Counted from the stretch's first letter, positions 1 to 8,091 are shown. The stretch: 64,000 nt of DNA from an uncultured Serinicoccus sp. (GCF_947487915.1 NZ_CANKYH010000005.1:62001-126000); one strand, 5' to 3'. Translations and numbers: made by a program. Notes: generated by a model from the sequence alone, not told the origin.

Positions 1-244
1 GTCGCCCGGCCTCGCGGGCGGAGAGCACGGAGACCTCGAGGGGCATCGTCTCGGGGTCCGAGGACAGCGGGAGCCACCCGTCGGCCGACCGCCCCGGGGC
101 CACCTCGACCAGCCGCCCCCAGGCGTCCCGGGTCACCGCCTCCTGGTGCAGGCTGACCTGCCGGTGGCTGCCCTGCCAGACCAGGGACCCGCCGCAGGCG
201 AGCAGCACCGCGAGGGCGGCGGCCCACCGGCTGCGGCGGGTCAT
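1..244 (-). CDS. Secreted or membrane-anchored hypothetical protein (5' part only)
   Basis: Reading leftward from an ATG at 244 gives an open frame that runs off the window edge, so only the first ~81 residues are visible. The protein begins with two arginines and a hydrophobic stretch (residues about 8-22) that looks like a signal peptide or N-terminal anchor. The rest is soluble-looking and rich in Glu, Arg and Trp. The ATG overlaps the TGA of the upstream SDR gene as ATGA, so the two are probably translationally coupled. I do not recognise a family, and the missing C-terminus may hold the informative part. Confidence 0.6.
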   Translation of the reverse strand, partial: MTRRSRWAAALAVLLACGGSLVWQGSHRQVSLHQEAVTRDAWGRLVEVAPGRSADGWLPLSSDPETMPLEVSVLSAREAGR

Positions 245-1026
245 CCCCGTGGGTCGCGGGGGCGCCGGCGGGCGGCGAGGGACCCGGCGACCCCACGGGT
301 CAGCCGGCGGGGCGCGACCCGCAGGAACCCGACGAGGGACCGGTAGGTCACCGACGGCACCGAGACCACGGTGCCGCGGGCGACGTCGTCGAGACCGGCC
401 CGCACGACGTCGGCGGCGTCCAGCCAGAGGGCGTCCGGCAGCCGCGACATGTTCATCCGGGCACGGTCGTGGAACTCGGTGTGCACGAAGCCGGGGCACA
501 ACGCCGTCACGGTGACACCGTGGGGCGCGAGCTCGGTGGCGAGCGCCTCGGAAAAGACGGTGACGTAGGACTTGATCGCGGAGTAGTGGCCCATGACCGC
601 GAAGGAGGCGACCGAGGAGACGTTGAGGATCGCACCCCGGCGACGCTCGCGCATGGCGCCTCCGGCCGCGTGCGAGAGCACCATGACCGCACGCACCATG
701 AGGTCGAGGGCCGCCTCCTCCTCGGCGAGGTCCCCGCGCACGAAACCGCGCCGGCTCCCGAACCCGGCGTTGTTGACCAGCAGGTCCACCGGGCGGTCCC
801 GGTCGGCGACCCGCTCGGCGACACGGCCCAGCGCCGCCCGGTCGGACAGGTCGGCCGCCAGGACCTCGACGGCCACCCCGTGCCGCGCGATGAGCTCGTC
901 CGCGACCGCGGTGAGCCGCACCCCGTCCCGGGCCACCAGCACCAGGTCGTGCCCGCGCCCGGCGAGCTGTGCGGCGAACTCCCGTCCCAGTCCCGCCGAG
1001 GCTCCGGTCACCAGCGCTGTTCCCAT
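241..1026 (-). CDS. Short-chain dehydrogenase/reductase (SDR), classical type
   Basis: A 261-residue NAD(P)-dependent oxidoreductase with all classical SDR landmarks: the glycine-rich cofactor motif TGASAGLG at residues 7-14, NNAG at 85-88, catalytic Ser near 138 and the YSAIK active-site pair (Tyr148, Lys152). The substrate cannot be predicted; similar actinobacterial proteins are simply called SDR family oxidoreductases. The start at 1026 puts the glycine motif at the expected distance, and a TACCCT -10 element lies exactly 6 nt upstream, consistent with a leaderless mRNA. A longer frame upstream lacks SDR character. The stop overlaps the start of the following exported protein. Confidence 0.9.
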   Translation of the reverse strand: MGTALVTGASAGLGREFAAQLAGRGHDLVLVARDGVRLTAVADELIARHGVAVEVLAADLSDRAALGRVAERVADRDRPVDLLVNNAGFGSRRGFVRGDLAEEEAALDLMVRAVMVLSHAAGGAMRERRRGAILNVSSVASFAVMGHYSAIKSYVTVFSEALATELAPHGVTVTALCPGFVHTEFHDRARMNMSRLPDALWLDAADVVRAGLDDVARGTVVSVPSVTYRSLVGFLRVAPRRLTRGVAGSLAARRRPRDPRG

Positions 1027-1032
1027 GGGCTC

Positions 1033-1038
1033 AGGGTA
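1033..1038 (-). promoter_or_regulatory. Leaderless -10 element of the SDR gene
   Basis: On the minus strand TACCCT is followed by six bases and then the ATG at 1026, so transcription would begin on the start codon. The element lies inside a GGCATAC copy. Confidence 0.5.
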
Positions 1039-1114
1039 TGCCGGGGCCTCCCCCGCCGCGCCGTGCAGGTCGTCGCCGGGCACGTCCAGTGGCGCGAGCC
1101 ACGCCGAGCGCCCG

Positions 1115-1915
1115 CTAGAGCTGCTCGCGGAGCCAGTCGAGGTCAGTGAGGTGCTCGTCGGCCCCGCCCGGGGTCTCGACCAGGGAGGGTGCGCCGGCGG
1201 CCCGCACGACGTCGGCCAGCTCGTCCGGCGGGACCTGTCCGGCGCCGAGGTTGGCGTGCCGGTCGGCGCCGCTGCCGGCGGCGTCCCGGGAGTCGTTGAC
1301 GTGCACGAGGTCGATCCGTCCGGTGATCGCGCGCACCCGGTCCACGACCCCGTCCAGCTCGATGCCCCCCGCCCAGGCGTGGCATGTGTCCAGGCAGAAA
1401 CCGACGTGCTCGGCGCCCTCCGCACGGCCGACCGCCTCCCACACGCGGGCGATGCGGTCCAGGTGCCGGGCCATGGCGTTGTCGCCCCCGGCGGTGTTCT
1501 CGATGAGCAGCGGCGTCGCCCCGAAGGTCAAGGACTCCACGGCCTTGCGCCAGTTGTCGAAGCCCTTCTCGGGGTCGTCCTTGGCGTTGACGTGCCCCCC
1601 GTGGACGATGAGGCCCTTCGCGCCGATCTCCGTCGCCGCGTCGAGATGCTGCTGCAGCAGCTTGCGCGACGGGATCCGGATGCGGTTGTTGAGGGTGGCG
1701 ACGTTGATGATGTAGGGCGCGTGGACGTAGAGGTCGACCCCGGCCTCCTCGGCGGCCGCGCGCAGCGCCGCGGCGCCGCCGGCATACCGGATCTCGGGTC
1801 CTTGGTAGCCCTGCGGGTCCCCGAGGAAGAACTGCACCAGCGGCGCCCGCCGGGCCTGCGCCTGCGCGATCGGGTCGGTCTGGTCGACGTGCGCCCCCAG
1901 GGCCGGTGTGCTCAT
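1115..1915 (-). CDS. nfo: Endonuclease IV (AP endonuclease)
   Basis: 266 residues, TIM-barrel AP endonuclease of base-excision repair that cuts 5' of abasic sites using three Zn ions. Metal-ligand signatures appear in order: HAPY (around 65), the HGGH region (around 105), ENTAG (around 145), LDTCHAWA (around 180), HVNDS (around 215), GSGADRHANLG (around 225) and a late VETPG. Length is normal for the family. It sits back to back with an SRPBCC gene, and a TACGAT -10 element is 6 nt before the ATG. Exonuclease III, the other AP endonuclease type, is encoded 2.6 kb away, and an HhH-GPD repair protein lies beyond it. Confidence 0.95.
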   Translation of the reverse strand: MSTPALGAHVDQTDPIAQAQARRAPLVQFFLGDPQGYQGPEIRYAGGAAALRAAAEEAGVDLYVHAPYIINVATLNNRIRIPSRKLLQQHLDAATEIGAKGLIVHGGHVNAKDDPEKGFDNWRKAVESLTFGATPLLIENTAGGDNAMARHLDRIARVWEAVGRAEGAEHVGFCLDTCHAWAGGIELDGVVDRVRAITGRIDLVHVNDSRDAAGSGADRHANLGAGQVPPDELADVVRAAGAPSLVETPGGADEHLTDLDWLREQL

Positions 1916-1921
1916 GGCCCC

Positions 1922-1927
1922 ATCGTA
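1922..1927 (-). promoter_or_regulatory. Leaderless -10 element of nfo
   Basis: Minus-strand TACGAT, six bases, then the nfo ATG at 1915. It faces the plus-strand TAGGCT at 1957-1962 with only 29 bp between the two hexamers. Confidence 0.5.
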
Positions 1928-1956
1928 GGCACCGCACGCTGCAGGAGAGGGTGGCC

Positions 1957-1962
1957 TAGGCT
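1957..1962 (+). promoter_or_regulatory. Leaderless -10 element of the SRPBCC gene
   Basis: TAGGCT followed by six bases and the ATG at 1969. The same hexamer and spacing precede exonuclease III, RNase HI and the HhH-GPD gene. Confidence 0.5.
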
Positions 1963-1968
1963 GGCCGC

Positions 1969-2379
1969 ATGGCCGAGTTCTGGTTCGACGTGCTCGTCCC
2001 CGGCGCGCCCGAGCAGGTGTGGGAGCGGCTGTGGGACCTCGACCGGCACACGGCCGCGATCCCGTTGACCACGACCCTCGGTGGACCGCTCGCCCCGGGC
2101 GCGAGGTTCGTCGCCCGGACCCGGCTGGGCCCCGTCAAGATCGACGACGAGATGGTCGTCCGGCTCTGGGAGCCCCATCGCCACGCCGTCGTCGAGAAGG
2201 TGGGCCGACTCCTCACGGGACGCATCGAGGTCACCCTGCGCCCGGCGGGCGCCGACACCCGGCTCCGGTGGGAGCAGCGGTATGCCGTGGCCGGGGTGCC
2301 CGACGCCCTCGCGGCGCTGGCGGCCCCAGCCGCGCGCGCGGCATACCTGCGTGCCGTGCGTCAGATCACGCGTCCCTGA
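1969..2379 (+). CDS. SRPBCC (START/polyketide-cyclase-like) family protein
   Basis: 136 residues with the alternating strand pattern of small SRPBCC helix-grip proteins: an opening strand followed by a PEQVWERLWDL helix, where the family typically has P..vW..l.d., then a series of beta strands and a long C-terminal helix. Such proteins bind hydrophobic ligands in a central cavity; the ligand here is unknown. Its stop at 2379 directly abuts the stop of the opposing zinc lipoprotein gene at 2380, so the two genes share a convergent junction with no spacer and no room for a dedicated terminator. Confidence 0.7.
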   Translation: MAEFWFDVLVPGAPEQVWERLWDLDRHTAAIPLTTTLGGPLAPGARFVARTRLGPVKIDDEMVVRLWEPHRHAVVEKVGRLLTGRIEVTLRPAGADTRLRWEQRYAVAGVPDALAALAAPAARAAYLRAVRQITRP

Positions 2380-3801
2380 TCAGGAGTCCTCGCCCTCGTG
2401 GTCGTGGTCCTCGTGGTCCTCGCCCTCGTGGTCCTCGCCCTCGCCCGCGTGCCCGGCCTCCACGTCGCCGGTGACGCCGGAGATCTCGTTCGGCGCGTGC
2501 GGCACGGTGGCCGAGTCGATGACGGCCATCGTGGCCAGGTCGACGATGTGGATCTCGCTGGAGGCCGGCTCCGTGACGTAGGCGAACTGCCCCATGGTGA
2601 AGAGGGTGGGCCGCGGCTGCTGCCACTCCATCGGCTCCTCCCACTCCTGCACGACGGGGATCTCCTCGGTGATCTCCCCGCTCTCCGGGTCGATGACGTG
2701 CAGCTCACCGTCGGTGCCCAGGACGAGGGCCTCACCCTCCGGTCCGCGAGCCAAGGAACGGAAGCTGTAGGACGTCCCGAGGTCGACCAGCTGCATCTGC
2801 GCCGTGTCGGTGTCGATGAGGGCGACCCGCTCCGGGCGCTCCAGCTCGGCGTCCTCGTCCACCTTGTAGTCGCCCAGGACGACGTGCGACTCCTCGGAGC
2901 CGGCGACGTTGCCCGTCCGGGCGTAGTCGTCGGGAGCCTCGACCTTGCTGAAGCTGCCGTCGGCGAAGACGACCGGGCCGTCCTCGCAGCCGAGCACGAC
3001 GGCCTCGCCCTCGGCCACGGTCTCGCCGTGGACGCCCGGGCACTCGTCGGTCATGGCGACCTGCTCGCCGTCGGGGCCGGTGACCATGGCGCCGGTGCGC
3101 TCGTCCTCGGTGCCGACGGTCTGCAGCAGCGACCCGTCCTCGAGGAGCACCGCGACACCGTGGTGCGGGTCCTGCACCTCGACGCTCTCGGTGACCGGCA
3201 GCTCGCCGGCGCTGGCGTCCAGCTCCGCCGGGTCGAGCATGTCGATCCGGCCTGCTCCGTCGAAGTACAGCGCGGTCGCCCCCCCGTGCCGGACCACGTG
3301 GCCCGGGTGGGAGCCGTCGGCGGTGAGGTCGGTCAGCTGCGGGGCGGTGGTGTAGCTGTGGTGGTGGTTGCCGTGCGGCTCGCTCCACGTCCCGGCGTCG
3401 AGCAGCCGGAACGCGTCGCCCTCGCTGAGGAAGAGGTGGCGACCGCCACCGGCCGGGTTGAGCCGCACGAACCCCTCGGCCTTCATCTCCCCCTCGACCT
3501 CGAGCGACATGGCGTCGAGCACCATGACGCCGCCGTCGTAGGTCACCGCCAGCCGCGGGCTCGGGCCGCTGGCCTCGACGGTGGGGGCCGCCTCGGACTC
3601 GCCCTCGTCGTCCTCCGGTTCCTCCGCGGAGGTCGTCTCGGCGGGGTCCGCGGACTGGGTGTCCTCGGACCCGGTGTCCTCGGTGCTGGCGGCGTCGGCC
3701 TCCTGCTCCGCACCGCCAGCACCGGACGTCGTGGACTCCGTGGCACATCCCGCCAGCAGAAGGGAGGTGGCCACGGTCATGGGTAGCAGTCGTCTATGCA
3801 T
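2380..3801 (-). CDS. AztD-like zinc-binding lipoprotein (putative zinc metallochaperone)
   Basis: 473 residues. A lipoprotein signal peptide ends in the lipobox LLAGC with Cys at 19. An acidic, Ser/Thr-rich linker follows to about residue 75, then a region of repeated short strands that looks like a beta-propeller, and an acidic C-terminus with spaced histidines (the last ~20 residues). A HGNHHHS cluster lies near residue 145. This resembles AztD, the extracytoplasmic chaperone that hands zinc to an AztABC ABC importer; no aztABC genes are in the window. The family call is from memory of the fold and histidine pattern. Independent support is the strong Zur box next to the start. The ATG at 3801 is preferred; one at 3813 lies inside the Zur box. 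Confidence 0.7.
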   Translation of the reverse strand: MHRRLLPMTVATSLLLAGCATESTTSGAGGAEQEADAASTEDTGSEDTQSADPAETTSAEEPEDDEGESEAAPTVEASGPSPRLAVTYDGGVMVLDAMSLEVEGEMKAEGFVRLNPAGGGRHLFLSEGDAFRLLDAGTWSEPHGNHHHSYTTAPQLTDLTADGSHPGHVVRHGGATALYFDGAGRIDMLDPAELDASAGELPVTESVEVQDPHHGVAVLLEDGSLLQTVGTEDERTGAMVTGPDGEQVAMTDECPGVHGETVAEGEAVVLGCEDGPVVFADGSFSKVEAPDDYARTGNVAGSEESHVVLGDYKVDEDAELERPERVALIDTDTAQMQLVDLGTSYSFRSLARGPEGEALVLGTDGELHVIDPESGEITEEIPVVQEWEEPMEWQQPRPTLFTMGQFAYVTEPASSEIHIVDLATMAVIDSATVPHAPNEISGVTGDVEAGHAGEGEDHEGEDHEDHDHEGEDS

Positions 3802-3803
3802 GA

Positions 3804-3818
3804 TGGGAATCATTATCA
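3804..3818 (-). promoter_or_regulatory. Zur box (zinc-responsive operator)
   Basis: The minus strand reads TGATAATGATTCCCA, matching the actinobacterial Zur consensus TGAAAATGATTTTCA at 12 of 15 positions. It lies 2 bp upstream of the lipoprotein ATG, in an AT-rich patch that stands out from its surroundings. GATAAT inside it could be the -10 element, so bound Zur-Zn would cover the promoter. This predicts derepression under zinc starvation. Confidence 0.75.
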
Positions 3819-3913
3819 ATTGCAACGGCCACGTCAAGTCGGGTGCTCGGGCGAGGGTCCGACGGAGCCCTCCCCGAGAGTCGGGGAGCAGCCGGACGCG
3901 GCGGATTCTGGCG

Positions 3914-4369
3914 CTAGCCGCCCCAGACGGAGGTGGCACCGGTGTGGCCAGCCAGCGTGACGGCCACGATCGCCCAGAGCGCGGCCGCGGCGGCCAGTCC
4001 GCCGAGCACCCCACCGACCCGGTCCGGCCAGCGCGCCGCCCACCGTGACCGCCCCCACGGGGACGTCGCGACCCAGTGCAGGACGCTCAGCACGGCCAGG
4101 ACGATGCCGCCCAGACCGGCACGCACCCCCCACGCCCCGTGCTCCTGCAGGATCTGGCTGCTGCCTACCGTCTGCAGCAGGGCGTCGCCGTAGCTCTGCG
4201 TCACCCTGGTGACGACCCCGGCGACGACGGCGAGCAGCGGCATACCCCACCCCAGCCAGCGGCGGAAGCGCGGCACCAGCACGACGAGCAGCTGGGCGCC
4301 GCCGGCGAGCAGCAGCAGCACGACGGCGAAGTGGACGAGCAGCGGATGCGCCGGTAGTCCCATGACCAT
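3914..4369 (-). CDS. DUF2231 family membrane protein
   Basis: About 151 residues with four predicted membrane helices. The N-terminus GLPAHPLLVHFAVVLL is the hallmark of DUF2231, whose members carry an HP..vHF motif in the first helix. Function is unknown; the conserved histidines have prompted suggestions of a haem or redox role, but nothing here decides it. I chose the ATG at 4369 because AGGAAAGG sits about 9 nt upstream; a GTG at 4378 is possible but almost touches that ribosome-binding site. It is on the same strand as and upstream of the zinc lipoprotein, but the Zur box lies between them, so they are probably separate units. Confidence 0.75.
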   Translation of the reverse strand: MVMGLPAHPLLVHFAVVLLLLAGGAQLLVVLVPRFRRWLGWGMPLLAVVAGVVTRVTQSYGDALLQTVGSSQILQEHGAWGVRAGLGGIVLAVLSVLHWVATSPWGRSRWAARWPDRVGGVLGGLAAAAALWAIVAVTLAGHTGATSVWGG

Positions 4370-4504
4370 GGCGGCCACCTTTCCTGCGGTCGAGAGTCCG
4401 AGACACCCAGCCTGTCACCGCGACGGCATCTCCTGTCGTCGGGGATTCGTCGCCACCTGCCGGACGGATGGCCAGGGACGGCCGGTCCACCCGCGTCCGA
4501 CGCC

Positions 4505-4510
4505 TAGGCT
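4505..4510 (+). promoter_or_regulatory. Leaderless -10 element of exonuclease III
   Basis: TAGGCT, six bases, then ATG at 4517. There is no Shine-Dalgarno sequence. Confidence 0.55.
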
Positions 4511-4516
4511 GGCTGG

Positions 4517-5320
4517 ATGCGTATCGCGACGTGGAACTGCAACAGCATCCGGACCCGGGTCGACCGGGCGGTCGCCTTCCTGGAGCGGCACGACGTGGAC
4601 GTGCTGGCCCTGCAGGAGACCAAGTGCCGAGACGACCAGTTCCCGTTGCTGCCGTTCGAGCAGGCGGGGTATGAGGTGGCGCACGTCGGGCTGAACCAGT
4701 GGAACGGCGTCGCCGTCGTCAGCCGCGTGGGGCTGGCCGACGTCGCCACGGAGTTCCCCGGCCAGCCCGCGTGGGCACCGGAGGGCGCCGAGTCCGCGGT
4801 CGAGGCGCGGGCGCTGGGGGCGACCTGCGGCGGCGTGCGGGTGTGGAGCCTCTACGTGCCGAACGGCCGGTCGCTGCAGGACCCGCACCTGGACTACAAG
4901 CTGGACTGGCTGCGGGCGCTGCGGGAGGCCGGTCGCGGCTGGTTGGAGGAGGACGCGAGCGCCCAGGTCGCGCTCATGGGCGACTGGAACATCGCGCCGA
5001 CCGACGACGACGTCTGGTCGGTGGAGTACTACGAGGGCAGGACGCATACCAGCCCGGCGGAGCGGGAGGCCTTCGCCGCGGTCCAGGGGGCGGGGTATGC
5101 CGACGTCACCCGGGAGCACACGCCCGGCCCGGGGACCTACACGTACTGGGACTACACGCAGCTGGCCTTCCCCAAGCGGCGCGGCATGCGCATCGACTTC
5201 TGCCTCGGCTCACCGGCCCTGGCGGAGCGGGTCGAGGGGGCGTTCATCGACCGCGAGGAGCGCAAGGGCAAGGGCGCCTCCGACCACGCCCCCGTGGTCG
5301 TCGACCTGACCGCCCGCTGA
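4517..5320 (+). CDS. xth: Exodeoxyribonuclease III
   Basis: 267 residues of the exonuclease-endonuclease-phosphatase superfamily, an AP endonuclease and 3'-repair enzyme. Visible motifs: MRIATWNCNSIR at the start, LALQETK around residue 35 (metal-binding Glu), YVPNG around 115, the catalytic MGDWNIAP around 155, and the C-terminal SDHAPVV with the catalytic His. Length matches the family. It is preceded by a leaderless promoter. With endonuclease IV, the HhH-GPD protein and RNase HI close by, this end of the window is a loose nucleic-acid maintenance cluster. Confidence 0.96.
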   Translation: MRIATWNCNSIRTRVDRAVAFLERHDVDVLALQETKCRDDQFPLLPFEQAGYEVAHVGLNQWNGVAVVSRVGLADVATEFPGQPAWAPEGAESAVEARALGATCGGVRVWSLYVPNGRSLQDPHLDYKLDWLRALREAGRGWLEEDASAQVALMGDWNIAPTDDDVWSVEYYEGRTHTSPAEREAFAAVQGAGYADVTREHTPGPGTYTYWDYTQLAFPKRRGMRIDFCLGSPALAERVEGAFIDREERKGKGASDHAPVVVDLTAR

Positions 5321-5359
5321 CCTGACGGCCCGCTGGGGCCCGACCCCTACCCCCCGGCG

Positions 5360-6577
5360 TCAGCGACGCGGGGCGACCCGGGCCAGCGGCACGGTCAGCA
5401 GGCAGAGCACGGCGGCCAGGGCCATGCCGGGCCCGAAGCCGGAGGCCACGGCGACCCAGCCGACGACGAGCGAGCCGGTGGCGGTGCCGGTGTCGAAGCC
5501 GGCGTTCCACACCGCGCTGGCGGCACCGACCCGGCGCGGGCCGGCGGCCTCGAAGGCGCGCAGCATCGTCAGGGTCTGCAGGGTGCCGTAGCAGACCCCG
5601 ACGAGGGCGCACACCAGGATCCACGGGACCGCGCGGGACGCGTCGACGGGGGTCCGCACCACCCAGGCGAGGGCCGCCAGGACGAGCACGCTCGCGAGGA
5701 CGGCGGGGACGAGGAGCCGCTGCGCACCGGCCCGGTCGGCGAGCCCGCCGACCTGCCACCGGGTGATCGCCGAGAGCAGCCCGACGGCGAACAGGCCGGC
5801 CGCGGAGAGCCAGGGCACCTGCACCATCTGGGGCGCGAAGGTGATGACGGCTCCCCCGGCGAAGGTGATGGCGAGCAGGACGAGCGTCGGGCGCAGCAGG
5901 GCGAGGTAGGTGGCCCGCGACGTGGTCGGCTCGGCCACCTCGGGGTGGCTGGCGTCGTGGGTGGAGCGTGCGGGCAGGTGGCGGGCCACCGCGACGCAGG
6001 CGGGGATCCCGGCCAGCGGCAGGGCGCCGACGACGAAGACCGGCCAGAACCCGACCGCGTCGGCGACCCAGCCGCCCACCGGCATGACGACGACCAGGGG
6101 CAGTGACAGCGCGAAGGAGTAGGCCCCGACCGCGGCGCCCCGGCGGGCCGGCTCGACGAGCAGCACCGCGGCGGCGTTGGCGGCCACCGTGAGGATGCCG
6201 AACCCCACGCCGCGCACCGCCGACAGGGCCAGCACCGGGCCGAGGTCCGCGGTCAGCAGGTGCAGGAGCGAGGGCACCCCGAGGAAGACCATGCCGAGGG
6301 AGAGCACCCATGCCCAGCCGGCCCGGCCGATCGCCCACGGCACCGCGAACTGGGTGGCCACGGTGGTCCCCAGGAGCACGAAGTTGACCAGCCCCGCCCC
6401 GCCGCTGTCCGCGCCGCCCGAGACCGCCCACAGCGGCGCGACGGGCAGCAGCGCGGCATACCCGGTGAACCCGGCGGTCGCGAGCAGCGCGAGCGCCACC
6501 ATGCCGGGGGTGGACCACACGGACCCCCGGCCGGGTGGCTCGAGGGCCGCGTCCGGCTCGATCGGGGAGCCGCTCAC
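5360..6577 (-). CDS. MFS transporter
   Basis: 405 residues with 12 predicted membrane helices and a cytoplasmic loop after helix 6, typical of a major facilitator superfamily permease. The N-terminal ~25 residues are polar. A weak motif-A-like stretch (IGRAGWAWVL) follows helix 2. Substrate unknown; drug or metabolite efflux is likely from overall similarity. Its ATG overlaps the TGA of the HhH-GPD gene as ATGA, so it is the second cistron of a two-gene operon, although no functional link between repair and transport is obvious. Confidence 0.88.
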   Translation of the reverse strand: MSGSPIEPDAALEPPGRGSVWSTPGMVALALLATAGFTGYAALLPVAPLWAVSGGADSGGAGLVNFVLLGTTVATQFAVPWAIGRAGWAWVLSLGMVFLGVPSLLHLLTADLGPVLALSAVRGVGFGILTVAANAAAVLLVEPARRGAAVGAYSFALSLPLVVVMPVGGWVADAVGFWPVFVVGALPLAGIPACVAVARHLPARSTHDASHPEVAEPTTSRATYLALLRPTLVLLAITFAGGAVITFAPQMVQVPWLSAAGLFAVGLLSAITRWQVGGLADRAGAQRLLVPAVLASVLVLAALAWVVRTPVDASRAVPWILVCALVGVCYGTLQTLTMLRAFEAAGPRRVGAASAVWNAGFDTGTATGSLVVGWVAVASGFGPGMALAAVLCLLTVPLARVAPRR

Positions 6578-7155
6578 CCCTGAGCGGCCTTGGCGGCGGC
6601 CTTCTTCTCCCTCTTGTAGGCGCGCACCTGCTGCAGCGACTCGATCCCGGTGACGTCGGCGATGGACATGTGGACGCCGTCCCGGCCGTAGTCACCCGCC
6701 GCGTCGCGCCAGCCCTCGGCCGTCAGGCCGCGCTGCTTGCCCAGGAGGGCGAGGAAGATGCGGGCCTTCTGGTCGCCGAAGCCGGGCAGCGCCTTGAGCC
6801 GCTTCAGGACCTCCCGCCCGTCCGGCTCGCCGTCGGACCAGATCGCCGCGGTGTCGCCGTCGTAGTCCCGGACGACGGCGGTCGCGAGGTCGTGCACCCG
6901 CTGGCCCATGGACCTGGGGAACCGGTGCACCGAGGGCGGTGTCGCGCAGAGCGCCACGAACTCCTCGGGGTCGGTGTCGGCGATCGCCTTCGGGTCCACC
7001 GAGCCGAGCCGCTCGGCGATCTTGCGCGGGCCGTCGAAGGCGACCTCCATGGGGATCTGCTGGTCCAGGAGCATGCCGGTCAGCAGGGCGAAGGGGTGCT
7101 CGGTCAGGATGCGGTCGGCCTCGGCCTCGCCGACCAGGTGCAGGGTGCCGGTCAT
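6574..7155 (-). CDS. HhH-GPD-type base-excision repair protein
   Basis: 193 residues. It has a helix-hairpin-helix motif LPGFGDQKA around residue 143 and the six-helix layout of the HhH-GPD glycosylase superfamily; LLDQQIPMEVAF near residue 30 corresponds to the conserved first core helix. I do not see the canonical catalytic Asp of Nth/AlkA at the usual place, so activity is uncertain, as for the uncharacterised actinobacterial HhH-GPD family it matches in size. A leaderless TAGGCT promoter drives it, facing that of RNase HI across a 54-nt gap. It is the first gene of an operon with the MFS gene. Confidence 0.82.
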   Translation of the reverse strand: MTGTLHLVGEAEADRILTEHPFALLTGMLLDQQIPMEVAFDGPRKIAERLGSVDPKAIADTDPEEFVALCATPPSVHRFPRSMGQRVHDLATAVVRDYDGDTAAIWSDGEPDGREVLKRLKALPGFGDQKARIFLALLGKQRGLTAEGWRDAAGDYGRDGVHMSIADVTGIESLQQVRAYKREKKAAAKAAQG

Positions 7156-7161
7156 ACCTGC

Positions 7162-7167
7162 AGCCTA
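7162..7167 (-). promoter_or_regulatory. Leaderless -10 element of the HhH-GPD gene
   Basis: Minus-strand TAGGCT, six bases, ATG at 7155. The opposing RNase HI element is 30 bp away, so RNA polymerase footprints must overlap. Confidence 0.55.
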
Positions 7168-7197
7168 GGTCCTCCTTGGTGTCCTCGGCAGGTCTCC

Positions 7198-7203
7198 TAG
7201 GCT
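7198..7203 (+). promoter_or_regulatory. Leaderless -10 element of RNase HI
   Basis: TAGGCT, six bases, ATG at 7210. A possible -35 (TTGGTG, 7176-7181) lies 16 bp upstream, inside the region needed by the opposing promoter. Confidence 0.55.
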
Positions 7204-7209
7204 GGACCC

Positions 7210-8091
7210 ATGACTGTCGTCGCGGCCGCGGACGGATCCGCCCTGGGCAACCCTGGTCCGGCGGGATGGGGGTGGTACGTCGACGCCGACCGCTGGGCCA
7301 GCGGTGGGTGGCCGCACGGGACCAACAACATGGGTGAGCTGACCGCCGTGCTGGACCTCTTGCAGCAGACGGCCGACCTGGACGAGGACCTGCTCGTCGT
7401 GTGCGACTCGCAGTACGCCATCAAGTCCATCACCCAGTGGATGCCCGGCTGGAAGCGGCGCGGGTGGAAGAAGGGGGACGGCAAGCCGGTCGCCAACGTC
7501 GAGATCATCAAGGCGCTGGACGCCGCGATGCGCCCCAACGTGCGCTTCCGGTGGGTCAAGGGTCACGCCGGGCACGAGCTCAACGAGCAGGCCGACCGGC
7601 TGGCCAACGCCGCCGCCCAGGCGTATGCCGCAGGTCGGCAGCCGCAGCCCGGGCCCGGCTTCGGCGCGGTGTCGGCGCCGGCGGAGCACGCCTTCACGGT
7701 GGGCGGCCGGGCCGACGACGACCTCTTCTCCCTCGTCGACGAGCGGGGAGAGCCGGGGGACGAGGAGCAGGTGGTGGCGCTGGAGCGCTCGCTGCTCACC
7801 GAGGAGGTGCGCTCCGACCCCTCCCTCGCCGCGGCGCTCCTGCACCCCGACTGGCAGGAGGTGGGCCGCTCGGGCCGGCGCTGGAGCCGGGAGGAGATGC
7901 TGGACCGGCTCTCGCCGCTGCCCGGCCCGGTCGAGCTGGAGGTGGTCGACCTCCAGCGGCTGCCCGGTGACCTCGTCCTGCTCCTGTGGCGGGGCGTCGG
8001 CGCCGAGTCCAGCACCCTGCGCAGCTCGCTCTGGCAGCGCTCCGGCCAGCAGTGGCTGCAGCGCTTCCACCAGGGCACCCCGGAGGTCTAG
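7210..8091 (+). CDS. rnhA: Ribonuclease HI with C-terminal DUF4440/NTF2-like domain
   Basis: 293 residues, about twice the size of a bare RNase HI. Residues 1-140 hold the RNase H fold with catalytic Asp8 (AADGS), Glu43 (NNMGEL), Asp66 (CDSQYA), Asp129 (NEQADRLA) and His119 (KGHAGH), so cleavage of RNA in RNA:DNA hybrids is expected. A Pro-rich linker follows (about 145-165). Residues 175-290 match the DUF4440/NTF2-like pattern: a helix ending in LHPDWQEVG, then strands. NTF2-like domains often bind small ligands or mediate dimerisation; its role in this fusion is unknown. Confidence 0.9.
   Translation: MTVVAAADGSALGNPGPAGWGWYVDADRWASGGWPHGTNNMGELTAVLDLLQQTADLDEDLLVVCDSQYAIKSITQWMPGWKRRGWKKGDGKPVANVEIIKALDAAMRPNVRFRWVKGHAGHELNEQADRLANAAAQAYAAGRQPQPGPGFGAVSAPAEHAFTVGGRADDDLFSLVDERGEPGDEEQVVALERSLLTEEVRSDPSLAAALLHPDWQEVGRSGRRWSREEMLDRLSPLPGPVELEVVDLQRLPGDLVLLLWRGVGAESSTLRSSLWQRSGQQWLQRFHQGTPEV

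Noticed and set aside
3802..4014. Upstream extension of the AztD-like gene, including an ATG at 3813
   Set aside because: The extension lacks a signal peptide and crosses the Zur box; the lipoprotein signal sequence starts at the ATG at 3801.
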